The notes below the pieces were generated by a model, which was given only the letters and a program-made list of their open reading frames with translations, was not told the origin of the DNA and did no database searches. A program made the position numbers and the translations under genes. From assembly GCA_023055505.1 (NCBI GenBank), contig JALIRH010000004.1, forward strand, positions 20,393,368 to 20,457,367: a stretch of DNA of 64,000 nucleotides, in the 5' to 3' direction. Position 1 is the first letter of the stretch. Every line of letters begins with the position of its first letter. Below are positions 28,475 to 41,600 of the stretch, piece by piece. The stretch is from Callipepla californica brunnescens. Taxonomy: Eukaryota > Chordata > Aves > Galliformes > Odontophoridae.

Positions 28475-31400
28475 GGAGCTAAGAAGAGCATTAAATGGAT
28501 TTTTATTGTTTTTGTTGTCTTCAGTTTCGAAACTGTAAGTGGTTGCTTCAAGTGTGAAAATCTGTACTAGCTAGTTCTCCTAGCCTAAATTATAAGCATT
28601 TAATTTTGTGAATGCAGCTCAGGTACCAGTACTGAATTGCTGTTTTGCATGTGGATGCTGTAGTTTGAATCAGCTTGTAGCAGCAACTGCTCTGAGAGAA
28701 ACATCTATGCAGAATGTAAATGAAGTGCTTATCTGAAGGCATGGCTACATGACTTAACTTGTGCAAGGCAAGCTAAGCTCTAAATTTGCATCATCAGCAA
28801 CTCACATGTCATCCTGCTTCAGTTAATGTGCAAGCTTACCCATCTCACACTGAAGGGTAAATTGTTGGCTTGGATTTCTTGGAGGATAAAAGTAAACACA
28901 TTGGTAAAGCAGAGTAGCTAATAAAGCGTGAATAAACATGCATGTCTATCGTGCAGCAATTTGTTCTGTAGGCATTACCTAGTAATGCACAAGGCCACAA
29001 AGCCAAGAATACTTCAGCCAGCATGCACTTCTCTCAGTGTTTCTATCTCTGTGCTGCCTCTCAGTTGTCAGTGAACTGAGTTGGTTTGGAATGAGACCTT
29101 TACAGGTGGTAGGGAGAATAATGGTGCCAAAGCACCCCTGAAATTGTTAGTACTACAGAAAAATAGCTTGTTAGTTGTGTTTTCAGAATGTTAAGTGTAT
29201 ATCAATTTGAATTAAAAGTAATTGTCAACAAATGTAAAACTCGGTGTATGAATATATAGTTTTTTTATTGTCTCATGCCTGTGTAGATACTTGTATGATG
29301 CTTTGGGAACTAGTCTAATGTTTAGCCTCACTTTGTAATCTCCTAAATAGCAAAAATAGTGGAAGTTGTTTTTTGTAAGGGATGTGCCCATTGAAGTGCT
29401 GGGCGGCCTACTGTGAGCCCTCTGGTAAAAAGAGCCTTAAAACCCCAAGTGGGTCTGTGTCTTCATCTTTCTGGAACTTCACTCATTTTAACCTTGATTT
29501 GTTGGACTCCCACGCTACTTTTTATTTTAATTAGATTGTGAGTTTCTCATTTTGCTTTTTGGCCAGGTTTGTCTTCGGTTACTGTTTATCCATTGTCCAT
29601 TCTCTTGACCCAACCTGGATTTTGGGTTGTACAAGTAGAAAGGAGTTACAGTTTGTTTTTTCAGTAGTTTTTACTATATCATGTGGTTTTTTTAAGTATT
29701 TTTAATAATAGGACAAAAATGAGAGTTTTCACTGATATTTCCAGCCTTTGTAGTCCAAAGACTGAGTACAATGCTACTAAGTGTCAGTAGTACTGTCACC
29801 TCAGTAGAAAATACTCTGCTAGCTTATTGCAGCCTCTCTTGGCATCTATTGTTGTACCCACAGACATGCTGTTTTTCTTTGAAAATATTAAGTGCGCTGC
29901 AGAGAACTGAAGTAGACAGTGCTCACTTGTGTGTTTTTTGCAAATCCTGGGCAGTGATTTTGAGCTCCAGGTATATTTAGTAAGGATTTCAGCATTTAAG
30001 TGCAGTAATTCATGTGCTTCTCTCCTGAATCCTCAAATGCACATCCTGTGTGAATTGTGAGACTTAATGCCTTTGCATCAAGTGCCAGGTCCAGTTATAC
30101 TGGGATGATGTCTGTGCTGCCAATTGAAGAGTTGGTTTGGGGGCAAAGTATTTCACATCCCACTTGCAACATCCTGATGTCTCAGGAAATAGGAGCATGG
30201 TGGCTGGAGAAAGCTCACTGGTCACCTGACCAGAAGTTAATCTTGCTATTTGTCAGCACTTCTATTAAATAGAAAAGCTATTTTTAAAGTGCTTGTTGCC
30301 AGCGTGACTGCAAAATTAGAACAAGTAGGAAAATGGGTTTGGTTTTTAGTAAAAAGGAAGTACTTTGGGCAAAATGCCACTTCTGCTTATCATAGGAAGT
30401 ATATATAGTTCAGGAACTCTAATTCTTAGGCTTCTCTGTGGAATGAGGTTCCTGGCAGGAATAACTGGCTGATGCTGTCTCGGTCTCATGGGTAAATACT
30501 GTGCTGTGTGGGAGAAGCAGCTCTGAGCACAAGTTTGTTGCTGCAAAAGTTGAAGCTTGCTTTGCCTGTTAACTAATGTAGAAACATGTGGTGTGTTATT
30601 CTGTGTGCTAAACAATGTCCCACAATGCTGTAAGTCCAAGTAGCATTGCATTGATCACTGAACTCTTGAACGTATGCAGGATGCTTAATCACAACTTAAT
30701 ATATTAACTTTGTCACACTTAAATGTCCTAATTTTAATGATACAGTACTGTTCTTTACTCATGCTATTTTTTTGTTACTTGAGATAGTTAAGTGCTTAAT
30801 GAGATGTGAAAACATCTGACTATCTTTAATTGAGCTGGTCAGTAGGTGTTGGTTTTCTGTAATAGCTTACATTTCTGGCTTGTGTTCAGTTTTGAAGTTA
30901 CATTTTGAATTTAAGCTTCTTAAACGTCAGATACTGTTGAACGTGAATGCAGATTTTTTCTTACCTGTATCAAGCAGTTTTAATTGGAAAGTGCTGCAGT
31001 TCTTTTTAGGGTTTAAAATAGTGTTCAAAGTGATTTTTAAAGCTGCTTTTGTTCCAGATCTACCCATTGTCGCCCATGAACATCTGTATTCTGCAGCTTA
31101 GTTAATGTAATGGCAAATAAGCATATATAATCAAATTAGCTGTTGCTGCCTTGCATTCTGCAACATCTTTATTGTACCAAAATGAGGTGTGGTGTTTGTA
31201 AGAAAGTTTTGGGCTTTTTTCTCCAGGAAAGAAGAGTAATATCTCCAAAAGCCTCTTTGCAGGTTTTCGTTTATACTCTGTAGCTGAATACTGAATCTTT
31301 TTATTAGTTATTATTCATTATCTCTTATTCTGATAGCTTCTTTGCTAATTGTAGCTTGAATGTAATAAGAGTGAAGTATGAAGTTTAGTGTACAACAACT

Positions 31401-32321
31401 GATACAGGAGGGTAAAGTGTTCAAAAAGCATCTTGAGCATAGGCTTTGGAAGTGTAATTATAGGTCTTCCTCCTTTGGAAGAGATTGTCAATGCTTTCCT
31501 CAAATGTAGCTCTCATTTTAATAAGAGCTTCCACCAGTACACTAAGCTGGGCCTAGAACACGCCCCTCAAAACCTGGGCTCCAGTCTACCACTCTCTACT
31601 TATTGCTGCACTTTTGGGTCATCATTCTTTGAGTTTGTGGCTGCTCTTGCATGTGCACACTGACACATGTTGCTTGTAGACAAAATGGAGGTATAGATGT
31701 TCCAAGCCCCGTACCTTGATCACTGAGCAGTCCTGTGCTGGTAGAAACTGACTGTTTTGCATAGTCTAAGAGCAGTGAATTCCAGTTCTCTTCTGAGCAG
31801 AAGTGCTGGCTTGGTTACTGCGTAAAAACTGGCATCATCTACCTCAGTGGGTCTATTATCAATATTTAAAGAGCAGTACAAGCAGTTAATTGTAGGGGAT
31901 GTTCTAAGGCTACAAATCCTTGTTTTGCATGGATGCCTTAGAAACTTATGCTCCTCATTCCCTGCTTGGTTGCTCTAGGTGTATAAATCTCGGGAAGCAG
32001 GATTTCAAGCCCATCACTCTTCAGAGCTGCTCTGTCAACTATTTTAGGTAATTTTATGCTCAGAGTAACAGTTATTTCTGGATATGATGCTTCAGTTGCT
32101 GTGGGAAGATGTTAAGTAATGTGGATTTGTCTTCTGCTTTGAAGTGAATATTTATCCCCCTTTCTCTGCTTTGTCTGAAACACTTCCCTTTACAGGGACC
32201 TCTATTTGTATTTGCAGAAACTCACAAGTTTCACGTGGATGTTTGTGGTGATGCAGGTCGATGTGTTTGGTGCCTATTTGCAATAATTCTCTTCTTCTTC
32301 TAGGACATCAACATCTGAGAA

Positions 32322-32447
32322 ATGAATAAATTACGGCAGAGCTTTAGGAGAAAGAAAGATGTCTATGTGCCAGAGGCCAGTAGGCCTCATCAGTGGCAGA
32401 CCGATGAGGAAGGTGTTCGTACCGGCAAGTGCAGCTTCCCTGTTAAG
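32322..32447 (+). CDS. NUMB: NUMB coding exon 1 (start codon, residues 1-42)
   Basis: The exon starts at 32304 after a pyrimidine-rich acceptor (cttcttcttctag), carries 18 nt of 5' UTR, and opens the reading frame at the ATG at 32322. The start is chosen because the peptide [20 protein letters not shown] is the canonical NUMB N-terminus. The 42 codons end in phase 0 before the donor gtaaga at 32448. Ser7 in RQSFRRKK is the known aPKC site, and the surrounding basic residues are the membrane-binding segment of the family. The exon also contains the first PTB residues (GKCSFPVK). Because an acceptor lies just upstream of the ATG, at least one non-coding 5' UTR exon must exist upstream; I could not place it. 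Confidence 0.97.
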
Positions 32448-32594
32448 GTAAGAATTTCAGCCTTCCTTTTGGGTATCCATAAGGTACTTTTGCCATGAGT
32501 TATTATTTGGATTTTTTTGGCAAGCAGGAGCCAGAAGGATGCTTCATTACACACTGACCTATTTTACGGTCAGCCCTCATCACAGAGGATGTGG

Positions 32595-32631
<37 letters not shown>

Positions 32632-35600
32632 CAGATGAATCATCTTAACAAATGCATTGGGAAGTCATTGTCTGATGTATTCCACGTTATTATTTAGTTG
32701 AAATAAATCATGTAGCTAGGCAGAGAGGGGTAATATAATTTGTCTTCGTTTCTCTGGAAGAGCAGAAATGATACACCTCATGAATTGCATGAAAAAAGTA
32801 CTAGATTCTGTCAAAATTAAAGTTATGGTTACAGTTTTATTTGTAAGGTAAGTGTTGGAGTGAAAAGTATAAGCCCTCCTTTTTGATAATTGAAAGCGTA
32901 AAGAAACATCCGAGTTTCCATCTGATGCTCAAGGTGTAAACCCTTTCTGATTTGGAATATCTTCTGTTATGGTTTTTTTGTTGTGTGTATGTTACAGATT
33001 ATTCATGTGTGTGAAACTGAGATGACCTTTATCGTTTCCTCAAACTCATTGCAATTTCTCAGTGCTACAAATAGGTTTTTTCAAATGTTCTTCCACCTTT
33101 TCTGAGAAATAACACAATTTTAATCTTTTTTATAATATTTAATGTTACTGAGAAGAAGGAAGGAAGGAATTTAGGGTGTCTTGCTGCGTATGCTCAGCTT
33201 GTTATCAAAAACTCCCTTCCTGAAGGCATGCTAATACTATTTCTACAGTAGATTGTAAACAGATGATGTATATGGAGAATGAACAATTGACAGTTTGTAA
33301 ATATATATGAACATGAAAAATGCTGTCTGTGGTTCTGACACTTGAGGATCTTTTATTACCTATTTAATAATTATGTAGTTATTAAACAGGTGATGTTGCT
33401 GGGTGGAACTCTTGAAGTTGGCTGATGCATGTTTTTGTTCTGCCCTGGGTATGTGCAGGTGTGCCATAGTATCAGAGTTATTCCACATTTATGTTTATGT
33501 CCTATTTTATCTTGTTACAGTTGCTTGTGTGTGATTGTAGTGCATTCTCTAGGATTTAAATGTGCAAGCTAACTTTCTAGTTTGTTCTGGTTGCCTGCCT
33601 GCTCATTTATCTCTGTCTTACATTATTTTTCTGCAAGAATGAAGGAATTGTAATCTATACTAAAGAGAGATGGTGTTTTGCCAGGGCTTTGAAATTGAGT
33701 AACTGCTTTGTGGAAGCTTGAACTTAGATTAGGCTTTTCAAAACGTTAATGCTGTCTAGGAGGAAACAGAGTTCTGAGATTAAGAATCATCATTTTAATA
33801 GTCTAGGAATAGACCAGTTTTATAGGCATTATTAAAATCTTAATATTTAGACATTTAGTTTAACTCGGTGTTTTCAGTCCTTGACTGAACATAAAGGATG
33901 TGAACCACTTTAAAGACTGACTTTTGTGGTGTGTTTTTTTGTTTTGTTTTGTTTTTTAACTCCTGGTCAAGTCTTGCACTTACAATGACAAATGCTTCCT
34001 GTATTTAAATGAAGCATTCATCTATTCTGGGCACATGTACCCAAAGTTGAAAAAGGTTTTGGACCATTCAGTGGTGAAAAGGCATAGAGAGATGGATGAG
34101 TCGTTGCATCCTGTCCTCCTACTGGGACTTGTTTAGCTCTATTTGCCTGCTTTGTATTAGAATTCACTGAGTTAATTAGGTTGTTGGAAAAATAACCCTG
34201 AAGTAAATACATCTTTACTTGTTTCTCAATTCCATCAGAATGTTTGAGCTTGTATTTGACAATCTTGTAGTTAGATGGCAGCTTAAAATCAGAACCATTA
34301 GACATTGGAGTGCTTTTGTTTGTTCAGTGTTAATGTATCTTCCAAACTTCTGAGACTTGAGATGGGCAGTCCTGGAAAGTGTTTATGGGGCTTGAGATGC
34401 AAAGTGGGTGTTAGCTGGTGTTTTGTAGATAGGGACAGGAAGTATGGCATTGTGAATGAACAAGATAAACCAGATGTAGAGTCAGAGGTTTAGTGGGTGG
34501 TACTGCATTTTGCTCACAAAAAGAATAGAACTTTCTGCTATTGAAGGAGAGTATCCTGTTACATAGTTCTTGGGTATTATTCAGAAGTGCATGTATTCCT
34601 GGAAAAGTGGGCTGTTGCCTGTGTCTTTAAATATCTGTTGGAGTGTCTTTTCTTCCTGATGTTACTCAATGGAACAGATTAATATGAGGTATCTTGCTAA
34701 GAATAGTTAACTAATAGGAGTGCATTCAAATCTGAAAGATAGTGAAAATTACCTTTTTTTGTAAATCCCTATTTAGCATTCCAGTGTGGTGCTGTAGTTG
34801 CCTGTAGCTTCTCAACCACAGTTTAATGTGTGTCTGTGGGGATTAATCTGTCCTTATTCTTTATGTTCTGCCTTGCCTGTGCTCCCTAAAAATCATCTGC
34901 CCTAGTTCTTAAAAGCTCAAAACTTAGCTGAATAGCAAGATCAAAGTCTGACTTTTGAAGCGATGTCTAAGATTTTAGCTGGTGAAGACCCAGGAAGTGT
35001 TAACAAATATTCTATAGCTGTCTTTAAGGTTTTCTGTATGACAGAAAAATACAGAAAAGTTGTGGAATAAAAGCCATGGTCAGGGCTTTGTTTCTTATGA
35101 TGCTTGCTAGGGTAGGGTTTTGGGGTATTTTTTGTTATTGATGGAGAGAAGTGCAAGCAAACTGGAGAATGTTTGCTCTTAGTTTCTCTTGTAAAAGAGA
35201 TCATGAAAGTTTAATGTGAGAAAGATATATCACTCTCTTAAAATAGTGATAAGTTGGTGTGTTTAACTTCTTGCCGTCAGGCATTTTTTTGGCCCAGACT
35301 TGGGGTGTTTGTAGAGTGTTAGCACAGATTTATCCTTTTTTAGATTTTAGAGAGCATGTGGAACCACTTTGAAAATCACGTTACAAATAGGATTTCTTCT
35401 TGCCTCCAGGCTCTGTTCTGTTAGTGTTGGCCAGGACTCCGGTGGCTGTTCATTCATTGTGCTTTGAGGATGCTATATTGTAAACAAGTTCAGTGTTACT
35501 GAGTTGTTTTATATCGGTTCTTCTCTTGGAGTTCTTCCCGTGCTGCATCCACAGCTGATCCTGGCTGTTAATTGCAGTCTGAAAGTGTGGTCGTGAATTC

Positions 35601-38600
35601 TGAGCAGCTCTAATGCATCTGTTGTACATGTGCATTTTGGTTGAGAGAGGTGCTCTATAGAAAGTATTAGTAAAATTCCTGTGATGTCGTTGCCTTACAG
35701 ACTCAGGGAGGTAGATTTGATGCAGTTTGTTCTCTTCAGTGCAGTGCTCGTAGCTTTGGAGCTTATGATGATCGTGGGATCATACTGTTACTTGTAGGTA
35801 ATAACACCTTGCTTTTACAGTCCATCTTTATGCAGTGTGTTCAGCATACCTGTGTTGTATGCAACAAGCTGCTGATCGTGTTTTCTCAGTTGTCCAAGCA
35901 TGTGTAGGATCTTACAGCTAGCCTTTGACTGTATTTGGAGCCTAACCATGCCTGAGGAGGTAATCTGACACATTCAAAACAGAGCCTTGGAATGGTTAGT
36001 GACCTGCCTGCTCTGCCCTTTCATCTGTCCTCTTTTGAATCAGCTGAAGTTGCATTGAAAAAAGAGCCTTTGTACTAGACCGAACAACTGAATGGTTTTC
36101 TGCACTCCGCTGCATCAGCAGAGAGACAGGTGCATGCCTATCAGCAAAGGTACAAAAGGGTATTAGTGTTTAGACAAGGGTAGCTTGCAGACTTCATCTA
36201 CCCCATTAGGCAGTAATTTTAAGGCTCTCCTGGCTTTTGTGGTGTGGAGAAATAATACATGGAGTATACACACAAAAGACCCAGAGCCATCTCTTTACTG
36301 AGCGTAAACTGGTAAAACTGCTAAGCCTGTGCAGAAATGTATTTTCAGAGGTGACAGTGATTTTCTGTCCTGGCAACTGAAAAAGTAACTGCTTTCTTTC
36401 AGTAGGGAAGCCTCTGAGGAGGGGCAGAAAACTAACAGATAGATGTAATGTACAAGGCATTTAAGTATTTACAACTATTCAGATAAAGGCTATTCTAAGA
36501 GGTGTTAATGCTGCTCTTATTGGTAATGTGATTTTTTTTAATACAATCTTTATAAGTCATAATCATCTAAAATGAAGTGCAGCAACGTACCCATTTTCAA
36601 ACTTGGGCTCTTGCTGCAGACACTACCTCACTGAGAACATGCAGCTGTTATGTTTTAATGACTAAAATATTTGACACTAGGGCTTCTTTTGTCTGAAATG
36701 CCTTTTCAGATGTCCCTCTGGGTAAGTAGTTTTTGTCAGTACAGATAATCTGTACAGTAACTGGCCTGTTAAATTTGTATCAGAAAAAGTAGGTCACTTC
36801 ACTCTGCTTAATAGAATTAAGCAAAACGTTTCCAAATTGTTGGTTGTTCTAACCAGCCAGATATATTAGAACATTTACAGTTGATTCCTACCTGTGCTTC
36901 TAAAGGATGCCACAACTAGTGTTGTGAACAATTGAATTAGTTTTACTCTGTCACTGTCAAGTTTTTGGGGTCTGTCTGTCTGACTTTAATGCGTCTTTAA
37001 CATTGCCTGTCACCTGCAAGTTTACTTGTGTATTTATTTTGGTCAGTTTATTCCAAATGGAAGACTGAAGTAATCAATGAAAGAAGTCCGTGGGGAGGAG
37101 TAACGTAACACATCCATGGTCTTGGGTTTGCTGCTGAATGTATGATATCTTGTGAATTAGCCTTTCCAATGAACATTGACTTTCTCCATTAGTGTTGACA
37201 AATAAAAGCCACATGGATATTGTTGTACATTTCAGATCAACACTCTTCAACTGTTTCCTGTTTTGGGAGATGTTTGGATGGCCGTGTATTGCTTTGTATG
37301 AATATAAATCACTATCTTAATTATCATTAAAAAAAGAAGCACTGAAAAGAGAGCAACTTTCTCTGAAGTTTATAGGATATCACCACTGGGACCTGTGAGT
37401 GCCAGCTTGTGTCTCTGGGATCCCATAACAGAGGCTTATGTAGGTAGCTTGTACATTGCCCACCTGAACCACTGGCAGCAGAGAATAGGCCGCTGCCTGC
37501 CCCTTTACTCCCTGCTCTCACACCACTTGTAGTTGCCCCTTGTCCAGGTGACTGTTGCTTCATGTGTCACTAATTGTGCTTCTAGGAGCTAGAAATTGTA
37601 ATAGCTGTGAAGGATTTTAGCACGACATTGATGCTGAAGTGCCCTTAAGTTGGGAACGTGATATTTTTTGTCTATGAAATCTGAGGTGCTTGAACAGTCC
37701 TTGGGAACTATGTTAAGCATTTTTAAGATGGTAGAGTGGCAAATCTGCTGCTTTCTGAAATGTTGCAGAGCCTTACGCTGAAACACTACAAATCCCTGCC
37801 TCTTAAGGAGTGAATTGATGTCAGCAATGAACAGTAACCATTCCTAGGAATGCTAACCCAGCAGCAAGCAAATGCAAATTTTTCAACTCTTGCAGCGTTT
37901 AAGATCACAAGAAGACAACTAACTATGACATAAGGTGATTATAACAGAAGGTGTGTGCATAACAGAAGGTTACTTTAAATAAAGTCCTATGTATTTTTGT
38001 CATGATTAAGGCAGTGTGATTCAATCCCTAATCTTTAAACTTTTTACATTATAAAGAACCTTTTAGTTTTGTCTGAATAGTGTGCAAACAAGAAGGTTTT
38101 TAAAGGAAGGCGCTTCATATAAAACCTCTTGTCTTTGACAAAGGTTAAATTATTTAATAAACTTCAAATTGTTTCAAAAATGCCTGGAGACATTAAAGTG
38201 ATTTAGAAGCCTTTGTAGAAATTTATCTTTTAAATGTAATTTAGATATTGGAAGTAAAAAACTTACTTTGGCATTACACTCCTTTTTTCCTAAACTAGAA
38301 GCTTTCCAGTGTCATAAATAAATAAACCTCCTTACAGGCCCAGCCATCACCCCATGAGAAACATTCTCTCCATTTATTTTTCTCATGACAAGCAGAGCCA
38401 GGCATGGAACGCAGCTAATAGCAGCTGAGAGTTCCAGTGAGCTCAGAAGTCTGCTAGGAGAACGAAGAGTACAAGAATGTGCTTCACACTCACCTGGATC
38501 CCAAGAAGAAGGAGGCGAGAGAAGTGAATGAGAAGGCAAGGTGCCACGCTGGCTTTTATAATGGACTCCAGCTGCCCCATTTCCAGAGGCATTCCTTGCA

Positions 38601-41600
38601 GCAGTGATTATTTTCTGACAAGACCCTCCCAGAACCGTAAAAATATTCAATGGATTTCTTTGCAGATCTTGTACAAAAATTATGATGTGCACCTGTGTGT
38701 TGTCTTTATAAAACTAGTATCAGTACTCTTTTTTTTTTTTTTTTTTTGGTCTTTCCATGTATATGAAGGTTTTGCACATGTAAGTCTAACAGAGCATGAT
38801 TGAAGGTGTAAAGAGGGCAGATAGTAGTGAGTGTAAGGTCATCAAGGGAAAGTTAGGGTAGACATTCACAGTAACTCAGCAAAACCCCCCCTTTCTAACT
38901 GTATGGCAGCTAGGAACTATAGGATAGATGGTGTACCCTGTCGATCTCCAGTTACAGAAATGTGGTAGTACTGGGCTGACTTCTCTGGTATACATGTGGA
39001 AGAGATCCTGCCTTGAGGCAGGTGGTGCCCTGCATAGCCTCTGAGTTCCTTCTCAGCCACATTTTAGGGAGTAGTTTGTGAGACTACAAAGAGTAGAGGA
39101 TTTACACATCGAAATTGAACTTTGTTACTTTATCTTCAGTAGTCCAAAGTATTTTTTTTACCCCCTCAGTGTTGTCTTTCTTCACACCAGTAAATAGGAG
39201 AATCAGTGAATTGCAGAGCATGACTCACGAATGGTTGTGATGTGCGGTCACATTGACAGTGTAACAGCATGTGTTTGGGGAGGGGGTAACAAATCAATGG
39301 GGCATCTTTCTATTCTGTTGAATGGCAGAATAGAAATTCCAGGGCAGTGGAAGAAGTTGGGCCCTAAGAAAATGTATAGCAACCTGTAGTTTTGATTAAG
39401 GAGAATTTACTAATTTGTCTATTGATGATTAATTATGAAGTTTTTGTTGTTGTATTTCTACAACTGTAAGCAAACGTATGTTTCAAACTAATAAATTAAA
39501 AAGCAGCAACGTAAATTTAAACATGTAAAGGTGTGTTTCTGTCTACCTCTGTGCTTCTAGATGCATCCTGGCTTTATGGATTTAAGCTTGTCTAGTTACA
39601 AGGCAGGGTTTCGCCCTGAACCTGGGGAGTTAAGGCTTTAGTTCTTGAGCAGTGCGTTTTCTAGAAGCATATCTACACATGCAGATTCCAAATATTCACT
39701 TTTGGGATTGGGATATTATTTGTAGTAGTAGAGTAGTGTTTGCATGTAGCAAAATGGGAATGTCACTGTGTGTAGGAAAAGTATCATGAAGTGGTGGGTT
39801 GCTGCTCTCTGGCAGTTAGCTCACTAGCAAGGGATGTCTTGGCCAAGACTTCTGGAAAGCTATTCTTATGTCTGTGTAGTTTAAAATGTAATCTGAAAAG
39901 CCTAATCTGTTACTGCAAATAGAACAGTCCAAGTGAATATCTGCTGATATGGGGAAAATGTCAGTAATTTGTGTATGTGCCTCTGTTTGGAAGAGAGACT
40001 GTAACAGTGCGTTGCTGTGTTCCGGTAACTGAAAATGGTGGTTGGAATTCCAGGGAAAGTCCTTCCTTTTGGCCAGCAACTTTTGAATCACTGCTGTTGA
40101 ACTTTGCTTTCTGAAAACCAGAATAGCTGAGTATTTATGAAAGAAATCAAAGGTGATCAAGGTAGTATTTCTTGTACTAGGATGCAAATGGTAGAGTGGT
40201 TTTATTGCTGCTCAGCAATGGTACTGCCATAAAACATCAGCCCGTGATGTTTGATTGGTACACTTGGGGAAGGCAGTGGGATAAAAATGCTGGATGTGAT
40301 AAATTTCTGATTCCATCTAAATCAGGCGAAGGCTTAAAATATTGAAAAAGAAGTTTTTCAAGTTCCAGAGATGTTTTGCTGTGTGCCAGTTTGACTTGTT
40401 CTTGTGTTGGTTGCTTTGTAGTGTGACTGAAAAGTGATACTGAAACACCTCAGGGGGAGGTGTTTGATCTGTGAAAACAAATTTCATTGCCTTGAGGTGG
40501 AGATTTTTTTTTTATTACCTGCTGTGCCATCATATCTTTTTTTTCTGAAAATGATAAACAATAGTTAAAATAAAAAAAAGTCTTTAAGGGGCTCCCCAGG
40601 AACTCTTGAAAGCGTTTCATTCTCCTTGGACCTTTTAGTTTGTGATAGTCTTTATGTGGACTCTGCCCTAAACAATTTCATACTGTCTGTGGAAGCAGTG
40701 TTGGCTGATTTCTGGTGTAGTGATTAAATCTTCCACAGAACATCTTATGGCTGAGAACTGCTGATGTTGTGGCTACCACTGTGTGGTTGCTACGGAAATT
40801 AAATAGGAATGCATTCAGTATTAATACTGCATTCCCGTTATTTGCACTTCCGTGATGGAAATGTGCTTGCTTTCTCCAGGCATGTTAGGTTATGTGACTT
40901 TTGTGATGAGGTTATTTCTCTGCAGGTCATCTTGCTGTTCTGCAGAGCCTCCAGCCACCGCGGTATGCCTTTGTGCCACTGTTACTCTGTGTCCCATTCA
41001 CTGCATTTCCTCGTGGTCATATGCCTTGGTGGATTTGTAAGAGGTGTTATGTTATATGTGGCCTGCCTCTGCCCAGGCACTTTGTGTTATGTTTCTTCTC
41101 CTTTAGTTTGAATGGGAAATTTATTTTGAGGTGTTGAAAAATTGTGTGCAGAAGCGTGGGTTGTACATATCTGCTTTTTAAAGCGGTTTCCATGCAATCT
41201 CTTTGACGTGGCAGAACATCACAATTTGGTTTGTGTTTTTGTTGAACGGAAGCTGAACACCAGAGTTCTTAGTCTAGCTGGCAGCTGGATTTTTCTTACT
41301 CTATTGAATGTTGAAATGCCATTCATAATATGCTGTGATAATAGCAAGTTGAGCTGATGTTTCAAATTTAAGGTTATGCAGCGATATAACTACGATGCAA
41401 TGCTTCTCATTAAAAATGTAAGGCAGCTGGAAAGGCTTTGCTCTACAGCAGAGCTGGTTGCCACTTGGTTGCCAAGTGTCCTAAAGAAATATTTGGGCCT
41501 TTGTTTACTATGGGTTGAAAATGGGATAAGTAGAAGTTGTGTAACATTGCTTCAATACTGAGGCAGGTATACGTACACTTAGCCTGGTGGGGGAGAAAGG

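Larger units (their letters stand above)
1..32303 (+). other. Upstream intronic DNA (5' UTR intron of NUMB), no coding exon found
   Basis: No open frame here exceeds about 110 codons, none resembles a protein family I recognise, and none is flanked by convincing splice sites. The DNA is AT-rich and CpG-poor, with no CpG-island promoter. It ends at the acceptor of the first coding exon of NUMB. NUMB genes are known to have non-coding first exons far upstream of the ATG, so this is most simply 5' UTR intron. A non-coding exon could be hidden here and would not be visible without transcripts. Recognisable contents are the mariner-like and CR1 elements and simple repeats listed separately. Confidence 0.75.

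Noticed and set aside
1..32303. A second protein-coding gene upstream of NUMB
   Set aside because: I looked for exon-like frames with splice sites and found none that read as a known protein.
38312..38692. 126-codon open frame on the minus strand
   Set aside because: No recognisable domain, no splice context and low-complexity Ser/Leu composition; consistent with chance in a 12-kb intron.
39816..40187. 123-codon open frame on the minus strand
   Set aside because: No family resemblance and antisense to an intron; length alone is not evidence.
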